A DNA stretch of 11,633 nucleotides, taken from assembly GCA_003445795.1 (NCBI GenBank), contig DMCN01000004.1, forward strand, positions 9,040 to 20,672, written 5' to 3'. The position numbers were made by a program, and so were the translations under genes. The notes under the pieces are model-generated. The model ran no database searches. It was given only the letters and a program-made list of their open reading frames with translations, and was not told the origin of the DNA. Origin of the DNA: Gallionellaceae bacterium. Its GTDB lineage: Bacteria; Pseudomonadota; Gammaproteobacteria; Burkholderiales; Gallionellaceae. Positions 1 through 4,757 of this stretch are shown in pieces (positions within the stretch are counted from its first letter, which is position 1; every line of letters starts with the position of its first letter).

Positions 1-2
1 TC

Positions 3-272
3 GGGAAGCCCGCACCTGCCGCGCCGCCGCAAACGGATCCCGTGCTCGCCAAAGCTTTGGACGAGATTCGGGCGGATATTCGCAGTATCCCGCGCGAAAG
101 CAATATCACCGTCAATAGCCCGGTCGAAATGCGTGCCGGAGATACCCTGGTGGCCGATACCTTCAACCAGCCCGCACCAGAGCCAACCCGCCGCAAATTC
201 AAAAAAACCCCTGTACGTGATGCGCGCGGGATAGTCCTTCATATCATCGAAGAAGAGATCATCGAGGAGTAA
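3..272 (+). CDS. Phage hypothetical protein, 3' part only (5' end outside window)
   Basis: This is the C-terminal 89 residues of a gene entering from the left edge; the frame is open from position 3 to the TAA at 270-272. A GTG at 42 could be read as a start, but it has no ribosome binding site and the frame continues upstream of it as a Pro/Ala-rich stretch, so a 5'-truncated gene is more likely. The visible part is hydrophilic, has no membrane segment or recognisable domain, and ends with a basic patch (RRKFKKTPVRDARG) followed by an acidic tail (EEEIIEE). A basic VRD-x-x-G segment followed by acidic residues is a flavour I associate with small accessory proteins near phage portal genes, but that is memory, not proof. 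The next gene begins 2 nt after the stop and its Shine-Dalgarno lies inside this gene, so the two are co-transcribed. Function unknown. Confidence 0.7.
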   Translation, partial: GKPAPAAPPQTDPVLAKALDEIRADIRSIPRESNITVNSPVEMRAGDTLVADTFNQPAPEPTRRKFKKTPVRDARGIVLHIIEEEIIEE

Positions 273-274
273 AC

Positions 275-652
275 ATGACAATCGTCTATTCAACCGCAGT
301 AAAAAACAGCCGACTGAACGTGGTGCGTGACGCCATCGACGGCGGATCAGGGGCTGGATATATCGAGATCTGCACCGCAGCATATGCCAGCGTGCTGGCG
401 ACCATCCCGCTATCCAATCCATGTAGTTCTGGCGCAGCGGCTGGCGTGCTGATACTGACCACACCGGCAACCGACACCTCGGCAGACAACACCGGCACAG
501 CGGCCATCGCCCGCATCAAAGACAGCAACGGAACGGTGGTATGTGATGGGCTTACGGTCGGCACGACAGGCTCAAACATCAATCTTTCATCAGTCGGCAT
601 CACTGCGACAGATAGCGTAAGCATCACGAGCGCTGCCATCACGCACGGCTGA
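275..652 (+). CDS. Putative phage structural protein, 125 aa, function unknown
   Basis: The ATG at 275 follows the strong Shine-Dalgarno GAGGAG (264-269) with a 5-nt spacer, so the start is secure. The protein opens MTIVYSTAVKNSRLN-x-V-x-DAIDGG, then becomes Ser/Thr/Ala/Gly-rich and beta-like, ending with regularly spaced T-x-TDSVSITSAAI strands. No signal peptide, membrane segment or catalytic motif is visible. Short proteins that begin with an 'YSTAV+N-R' pattern occur in siphophage late regions, usually as hypothetical or accessory head proteins; I recall the pattern but cannot name an experimentally tested member. Its place between an unknown gene and a beta-rich structural protein, upstream of the capsid, supports a virion role. 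An antisense frame opposite it is a coding shadow. Confidence 0.8.
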   Translation: MTIVYSTAVKNSRLNVVRDAIDGGSGAGYIEICTAAYASVLATIPLSNPCSSGAAAGVLILTTPATDTSADNTGTAAIARIKDSNGTVVCDGLTVGTTGSNINLSSVGITATDSVSITSAAITHG

Positions 653-654
653 TC

Positions 655-1842
655 ATGCTACTACTCACCTCCACCTCAGACTTACTTCGTGTAGTCACTG
701 GCTCAGCGGTATCAACCATTGAGGTTCACGCCTCATACGTGGATGTCAGCGGGTCGACCATCACGCCAGACAGAAAGAACACGCTCATCACGACCGCCAC
801 GACTACAACCGTGGTCGGCAGTCCTGCCGCTTCGACTCAGCGCAACGTGAAGGCGCTCTACATCGCCAACAACAGCTTAGGCGGATCAACTGAGGTTGCT
901 GTTGTGCATACCGATGGCACAAACGTGGTGGAGCTGATGCAGTTCATCCTGCTGCCCGGTGAGAACATGACCTTCAACGAGGAAGGCGGCTGGCGGCACC
1001 GCGACCGTAACGGCGCGGACTATCCACCGTCTGGACTCGGTTCGTACACCGGGAACGCGATCCCGTTTATGAAGACCGGCACCGCCGCCGACGTTGCCGG
1101 CTGCTGGTACTGCACCTCGAAAGATGCTGGTTTCCCCGGAGCGTGGGCTGTCGGCACGTCTGGCGTCAACGGTCGCGTAACAGACGGCACGGTCGCAGCT
1201 GACTACGGCTGCATCCCGGTCAAGAGCGCAAGCGTCGGTGGCAACTACCTTACCGAGTTGCAGATCGCTTCGTCTGTCAACCACTCCCACATGTTCTTTG
1301 ACGCGCTGTGGGTGAACAACGGGCTTACTGTCACCACTACGACCGCCCAGTCCATCACAACCCCGACGCTCCCTGCTCGTGACGTCAACGGGACGACAAA
1401 CGGCGAGGGTTGTATGATCGCCCTGCTGGTGACTGCGACGCTGGGTAACGCAGCCGCTATTGCCAACTCGACTGTCTCATACACCAACAGCGCCGGCACC
1501 GCTGGGCGCACCGCCACCCTGACCGCCATCGCCGGTTCTCAGATCCCGCAGACGGCGCTTATCGGCACGATCGTATGGTTCAACCTGCAGGCCGGCGACA
1601 TCGGTGTACGTTCAATCCAGTCAGTCACGCTCGCAACAACGCTGACAAGCGGGTCGATCAGTATGCTTATCGCTCGCGATATCTCCATGATCGGCACTAC
1701 GATCGCGAACGTGTCCGCGCAGAAGATCATCGGCGCCCCCGGCATCCGACTCTACAATGGCTCGTGCCTTTTGCACTGTATCGTCGCGAGTGCGACCACA
1801 GCCACTTTCTTCAACGGCGAGCTGACCGTCATGGAGAAATAA
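655..1842 (+). CDS. Putative beta-rich phage virion protein (accessory head or fibre-like), 395 aa
   Basis: The gene starts 2 nt after the previous stop (TGA-TC-ATG) with no clear Shine-Dalgarno, which points to translational coupling. Two parts can be seen. Residues 1 to about 125 carry a pattern I recognise from many tailed-phage structural regions: a 'TSDLLRVVTGSAVSTIEVHASY' opening, a 'TTATTTTVV-x-SPA' stretch, a beta-rich core (VKALYIANNS, then AVVHTDGTNVVEL) and a 'LPGENMTFNEEGGWRHRD' end. Residues from about 126 to 395 are Thr/Ala/Gly-rich, strand-forming and low in charge, as in phage surface or fibre modules. There is a GCWYC cysteine pair near residue 145 and no membrane helix or enzyme motif. 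The likely role is a head decoration, head fibre or other accessory virion protein; this is inferred from composition and position, not from a characterised homologue. Confidence 0.72.
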   Translation: MLLLTSTSDLLRVVTGSAVSTIEVHASYVDVSGSTITPDRKNTLITTATTTTVVGSPAASTQRNVKALYIANNSLGGSTEVAVVHTDGTNVVELMQFILLPGENMTFNEEGGWRHRDRNGADYPPSGLGSYTGNAIPFMKTGTAADVAGCWYCTSKDAGFPGAWAVGTSGVNGRVTDGTVAADYGCIPVKSASVGGNYLTELQIASSVNHSHMFFDALWVNNGLTVTTTTAQSITTPTLPARDVNGTTNGEGCMIALLVTATLGNAAAIANSTVSYTNSAGTAGRTATLTAIAGSQIPQTALIGTIVWFNLQAGDIGVRSIQSVTLATTLTSGSISMLIARDISMIGTTIANVSAQKIIGAPGIRLYNGSCLLHCIVASATTATFFNGELTVMEK

Positions 1843-1843
1843 C

Positions 1844-2014
1844 ATGGTATTCGTCCTCGTAAAAGATGGGGTGATAGAGCATTGTGTCGCGGTGAACTCT
1901 GCTGCGGACCTCGCAGAGTACTACCCCGAGCATCAGATCATTGAGCAGACCGGTGACGAGAACATCGGCTGGACTTATGACGGAGTGAGTTTCACTGCAC
2001 CTGTAGGGGTGTAG
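1844..2014 (+). CDS. Small phage protein, 56 aa, GWTYDG-FTAP type
   Basis: This short gene begins at the ATG at 1844, one base after the preceding TAA, with GGAGA (1833-1837) as Shine-Dalgarno inside the end of the upstream gene. It ends with TAG at 2012-2014; the next gene starts one base later. The protein begins MVFVLVKDGVIEHCVAV, has a middle containing AADLAEYYPEH, and ends IGWTYDGVSFTAPVGV. The pattern 'x-V-x-NGVV-x-N-V ... G-WSYDG-x-x-FTAP' is common in small proteins of phage tail-fibre and structural regions, including the N-terminal parts of tail-fibre assembly proteins. The strong ribosome binding site, tight packing on both sides and this motif make it a real gene despite its length. 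Its function is unknown; a small virion accessory or chaperone role is a guess. Confidence 0.8.
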   Translation: MVFVLVKDGVIEHCVAVNSAADLAEYYPEHQIIEQTGDENIGWTYDGVSFTAPVGV

Positions 2015-2015
2015 C

Positions 2016-2636
2016 ATGGCTTTTCCAGGCTGGTTTGACCCAGAACTGATACCTAAGAGCTGGTTCGATTCCGAGCTAACCCCTGCTGCATGGTTCGATA
2101 GTGAAATAATAGATTCATCTCCGGTATCTGGTGGGATCACTGCTACATTTTCCGTAACAGAGTCGCAAGATGCCAGCACAATATCCGCAGTTACCGGCCA
2201 TGCTGGTGCGCTATCAGTTTCTGATGCTGCGGACACCTCATCCCTTATAGGAAAAATCGGGCATGTAGGTACATCCTCCATCGCTGAGTCACAAGATACC
2301 GCGGCGCTCAATGGATCCGTCTTTGGCGCCAAGACTGGCACGCTGGCGATCACCGAGGTGGCGGACGCATTCGACGCAGCTGGCACGGTGCCGATACCAG
2401 AGCCAGCCATTAGTGGCGGAGGCTGGGTAGATGCACCTCCGCGCAGGAAACCATTGCTGCATCTGGCAACGATCACCGCCATCGAATCCGCAGACGGATG
2501 TGTTATGCAAGGCAAGGTGGTTCGACAATTATCGATTGTCATCAATGAGCCCGGTGATGGCTGCGAGATGCGCGGCGAGGTGGACATCTATGCAGCGGCC
2601 AAGGCGGAAGATGAGTTCTGGCTGATGGTCGCCTAG
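2016..2636 (+). CDS. Repeat-containing phage structural protein (WFD repeats plus beta-type repeats), 206 aa
   Basis: The ATG at 2016 has the Shine-Dalgarno AGGGGT (2005-2010) with a 5-nt spacer. The N-terminus carries three WFD-x-E-[LI] units at residues 6, 16 and 26, exactly 10 residues apart. Residues 43-124 hold four degenerate copies of a ~21-residue unit, [LF]S[VI][TS][ED]-x-x-D-x-x-x-x-x-G-x-[VI]. Two more copies (151-170 and 171-190) follow a Gly/Pro/Arg-rich linker (SGGGWVDAPPRRKP). No signal peptide or membrane helix is visible. Proteins opening with tandem 'WFD-x-[DE]L' units and continuing with '-L-x-V-TEA-D-' repeats recur in proteobacterial phage structural clusters, as far as I recall, without an assigned function. 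The repeats suggest a beta-solenoid or extended stalk, so a capsid-surface or fibre role is likely. Codon use in the first two thirds looks more AT-rich than in the flanking genes. Confidence 0.75.
   Translation: MAFPGWFDPELIPKSWFDSELTPAAWFDSEIIDSSPVSGGITATFSVTESQDASTISAVTGHAGALSVSDAADTSSLIGKIGHVGTSSIAESQDTAALNGSVFGAKTGTLAITEVADAFDAAGTVPIPEPAISGGGWVDAPPRRKPLLHLATITAIESADGCVMQGKVVRQLSIVINEPGDGCEMRGEVDIYAAAKAEDEFWLMVA
2031..2115 (+). repeat. Three tandem 30-bp units encoding WFD-x-E-[LI]
   Basis: Units beginning at 2031, 2061 and 2091 each start TGGTTYGAY and code for W-F-D-x-E-[LI]. The period is exactly 30 bp (10 codons). Third-position differences between the copies (TTT/TTC, GAC/GAT) show that the protein repeat is maintained while the DNA has drifted, which argues for selection on the protein. 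Confidence 0.85.
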
Positions 2637-2665
2637 CGGACATTTTTTGCCTTAACAATGTCCGC
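2636..2665 (+). promoter_or_regulatory. 9-bp perfect hairpin in the gap before the protease-capsid gene
   Basis: GCGGACATT (2636-2644) pairs perfectly with AATGTCCGC (2657-2665) around a 12-nt loop. It begins on the last base of the preceding stop codon and lies at the left of the window's only sizeable intergenic gap (2637-2709, 73 nt). No T-run follows the right arm on either strand, so a classical intrinsic terminator is unlikely. An RNA processing site, an mRNA structure controlling capsid expression, or a protein binding site are all possible. Confidence 0.6.
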
Positions 2666-2690
2666 ATCCCTATTGCATTCTCCGCGTAGC

Positions 2691-2705
2691 ACATTCGGGG
2701 AATGT
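2691..2705 (+). promoter_or_regulatory. Small hairpin holding the ribosome binding site of the protease-capsid gene
   Basis: ACATTC (2691-2696) can pair with GAATGT (2700-2705) around a 3-nt loop. The GGGG Shine-Dalgarno (2697-2700) sits in and next to the loop, with the ATG at 2710. The arms repeat the ACATT/AATGT core of the hairpin at 2636-2665, so the two elements could form alternative pairings. The base pairing can be read directly; a regulatory role is inferred. Confidence 0.4.
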
Positions 2706-2709
2706 ATCC

Positions 2710-4668
2710 ATGCAACTCAAACGAACAATAGCAGCGGGAGCGAAGCGGGCGGCAGGTGACGACAACCTGATCGACCTGGCGATCTCGTCCGAGGCGCCTT
2801 ACGAGCGTTGGTTCGGCATCGAGATACTCAGCCACGACGCAGCCTCGGTGGACATGACGCGCATCGCCGATGGTCGCCACCCCTTGCTGCTGAACCACTG
2901 CACAGACGACCAGATCGGCGTCATCAAGGAAGCCACGCTGGATTCAGACCGCATCTTGCGCGGGCGTGCAAAGTTCTCCCAATCCCAGCTTGGCCAAGAG
3001 ATCCTGCAGGATGTCGTTGATGGCATCCGCGAGCTGGTCTCCGTTGGCTACCTTATCGATGAGATCGTCGAGGTAGAGCCCGCGGAAGAGACAAATCAAG
3101 TTGAATACAGCGGCTGGCGCACTGTGCGCAAGCTGTCTGGCGATGAATTCGAGCGCGAAATGCGCTCCAAACATGGCGAACACTATTTCCGCAGCGGCCA
3201 GGCGGCTGCGCGCGCAAATGGTGATGAGCCACCGACGTTCCTGGTCACACGCTGGACGCCTTTCGAGGCTTCCATCGTCCCTGTGCCGGCGGATGTCACC
3301 GTAGGGATCGGACGCTCGGCTGGCGCTGAGAATGATCCCGCACCTGAAGCACCGGCAGCAACCAAAGAAACACCCCCCATCATTATTCTGGAGAAAAAGA
3401 AAATGCCTGATCCTATCCAAAAAACGCCAGCCGAGCTGGAGATCGAGCGCCGCGACGGCATTCAGTCGCTGGCCGAACAATACGCGAAATATCTGGAAGC
3501 CAAAGACGGCCCCGATGCAGTCCGCAAGGGCATGAGCATCGAGATGTTCAAGGACTACATCATCGCCCGCATGGAATCGCGCCACACCGATACCAGCAAC
3601 CTGCACATCGGCATGGGTGCCAAAGAGATCAAGCGCTACAGCCTCGGCCGTGCGCTGGTCGCCAGCATCACCGGCAACTGGAAAGAAGCCGGTCTGGAGT
3701 TGGAATGCTCCCGCGCTGTCGAGTCCATCATGGGCCGTTCGCCGGAGGGTTTCTTCGTCCCGTTCGAAACCTTCAATCGTGACTTCAACGTCGGCACCGC
3801 ATCCGAGGCTGGCAACCTGGTCGCCACCAATCTGCGCACGGATATGTACACCGATGCGTTGCGCGCCAATATGGTCATGGGCAAGCTGGGCGTCACCATG
3901 TTGGCCGGCCTGACCGGCAACCTGGATCTGCCGCGCAAGTCCACCGCCGGAACGCTGGGTATGCTGACTGAAATCGGTTCTGCATCCGAGACCGCACCGG
4001 TCACCGCCAAGGCAACCCTGTCGCCGAAGCGCGTCGGTGCCTACACCCAGGTGTCCAAGCAGGCGCTGTTGCAGTCTGCCATGGCGCTGGAAAACATGAT
4101 CCGCGACGATCTGGTGACCGGCGCTGCCGTGTTGCTGGAGAACCAGTGCATCAACGGTGCTGGTACGGCTGCCGAGATCAAGGGTCTGCGCAATGTGGTT
4201 GGCATCGGCACTGTCACCGGCGGTACCAACGGCATCGCGCCGGCATGGTCGCATATCGTCGATCTGGAATCGGCCTGCGCCAACTCCAACGCGGAACCGG
4301 ATCGCCTGTCCGGCTATCTGCTCAACACCAAGCTGCGCGGCAAGCTGAAGCAGACCCAGTTCGCCACCAACCTGCCGTTCATCTGGCAGAACGGCGACAT
4401 GCCGCTGAACGGCTACCGCGCCGCAGTGACCAACAACGTGCCGAGCAACCTGACCAAGGGTACTTCCACCACGGTCTGCTCGTCCGCGCTGTTCGCTTCT
4501 GACTGGAGCATGGCTGTGATCGGTCTGTTCGGTGCGCCCGATATCACGGTCGACCCGTACACGCTGGCAGCAACCGGCCAGGTGCAGATCACCCTCAACC
4601 AGTTCGCCGACCTGCAGCATCGCCAACCGGCGGCGCTGGCCAAGGTTGACGACCTGCTGGCGGGTTAA
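2710..4668 (+). CDS. HK97-type prohead protease fused to major capsid protein, 652 aa
   Basis: Residues 1 to about 200 match the HK97-type prohead protease family (peptidase U35). Candidate catalytic residues are His63 in HPLLLNH and Ser111 in ELVSVGY, 48 residues apart, much like the His/Ser pair of HK97 gp4. The conserved EASIVPVPAD segment (187-195) closes the domain. A Pro/Ala-rich linker (about 205-231) follows. From Met232 the protein looks like an HK97-fold major capsid protein: a helical, charged delta/scaffold-like region (about 240-335), FFVPFETFNRDF, the NLDLPRK strand (404-410), the SKQALLQSAMALENMIRDDL spine helix (449-468) and a C-terminus with DITVDPYT and QFADLQHRQPAAL. The protease would cleave the scaffold part during head maturation. 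An internal ATG at 3403 with its own Shine-Dalgarno probably makes free capsid protein. Such fusions are known in Caudoviricetes. A long antisense ORF opposite it is a shadow. Confidence 0.93.
   Translation: MQLKRTIAAGAKRAAGDDNLIDLAISSEAPYERWFGIEILSHDAASVDMTRIADGRHPLLLNHCTDDQIGVIKEATLDSDRILRGRAKFSQSQLGQEILQDVVDGIRELVSVGYLIDEIVEVEPAEETNQVEYSGWRTVRKLSGDEFEREMRSKHGEHYFRSGQAAARANGDEPPTFLVTRWTPFEASIVPVPADVTVGIGRSAGAENDPAPEAPAATKETPPIIILEKKKMPDPIQKTPAELEIERRDGIQSLAEQYAKYLEAKDGPDAVRKGMSIEMFKDYIIARMESRHTDTSNLHIGMGAKEIKRYSLGRALVASITGNWKEAGLELECSRAVESIMGRSPEGFFVPFETFNRDFNVGTASEAGNLVATNLRTDMYTDALRANMVMGKLGVTMLAGLTGNLDLPRKSTAGTLGMLTEIGSASETAPVTAKATLSPKRVGAYTQVSKQALLQSAMALENMIRDDLVTGAAVLLENQCINGAGTAAEIKGLRNVVGIGTVTGGTNGIAPAWSHIVDLESACANSNAEPDRLSGYLLNTKLRGKLKQTQFATNLPFIWQNGDMPLNGYRAAVTNNVPSNLTKGTSTTVCSSALFASDWSMAVIGLFGAPDITVDPYTLAATGQVQITLNQFADLQHRQPAALAKVDDLLAG
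3390..4668 (+). other. Nested internal translation start giving capsid protein alone (421 aa)
   Basis: Inside the fusion gene, GGAG (3390-3393) lies 9 nt before an in-frame ATG at 3403. Translation from there gives a 421-residue protein beginning MPDPIQKTPAELEIERRDG, which is normal in length and N-terminal character for an HK97-type capsid precursor with its delta domain. The codons just upstream encode an IIILEKKK stretch that looks more like a conserved ribosome binding site than like a folded linker. The arrangement parallels lambda C/Nu3, where a shorter in-frame product starts inside the protease gene. Signal and frame are seen; use of this start is inferred. Confidence 0.65.
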
Positions 4669-4757
4669 TGGCCAAGGCGAAAGCCGATAAGACGACCCCG
4701 GCGGCTGCAAAGGCGCCGGGGCCTTCTCTCCCTGTTTGGCACTGGTGGAACGCATGA
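4668..4757 (+). CDS. 29-aa coupling ORF between capsid and methyltransferase-glycosyltransferase
   Basis: The ATG at 4668 overlaps the capsid stop (TAATG), and the TGA at 4755-4757 overlaps the next gene's ATG (ATGA). The peptide starts MAKAKADKTTPAAAKAPG and ends VWHWWNA: a Lys/Ala/Pro-rich, probably disordered head with a short aromatic tail. It has only a weak Shine-Dalgarno (GCGGG about 7 nt upstream). Small Lys/Ala/Pro-rich proteins directly after the capsid gene are common in siphophages, so this may be a shortened relative. Alternatively it is a leader whose translation carries ribosomes through the hairpin at 4696-4721 and into the next gene. The two overlapping junctions are the main reason to accept it. 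Confidence 0.45.
   Translation: MAKAKADKTTPAAAKAPGPSLPVWHWWNA
4696..4721 (+). terminator. GC-rich hairpin just after the capsid gene (weak or translation-dependent terminator, or mRNA stabiliser)
   Basis: CCCCGGCG (4696-4703) pairs perfectly with CGCCGGGG (4714-4721) around a 10-nt loop, 28 nt after the capsid stop. The following bases (CCTTCTCTCCCTGTTT) are pyrimidine-rich but lack a real T-run, so full intrinsic termination is doubtful. Strong hairpins after capsid genes are common in phages and lower expression of downstream genes or protect the capsid mRNA. Here the hairpin lies inside a translated 29-codon ORF. Confidence 0.45.

Noticed and set aside
201..207. Run of seven A residues in the first gene as a possible slippery site
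   Set aside because: It is read C AAA AAA ACC, not the canonical phase, and both shifted frames meet a stop within about ten codons.
2647..2676. Promoter-like TTGCCT, 18-nt spacer, TATTGC in the gap before protease-capsid
   Set aside because: The -10 matches the consensus at only about half its positions and overlaps the hairpin arm; too weak to call.
3391..3402. A-rich stretch GAGAAAAAGAAA as a frameshift site that would release the protease alone
   Set aside because: There are only five A's before the G, so no X XXY YYZ heptamer; a -1 shift would stop two codons later at 3408-3410, which is intriguing, but the stretch is better explained as the spacer of the internal ribosome binding site.
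4736..4753. TTG at 4736 as start of the methyltransferase-glycosyltransferase
   Set aside because: The ATG at 4754 has an ATGA coupling overlap and a nearby GTGGA; the six extra residues add nothing recognisable.
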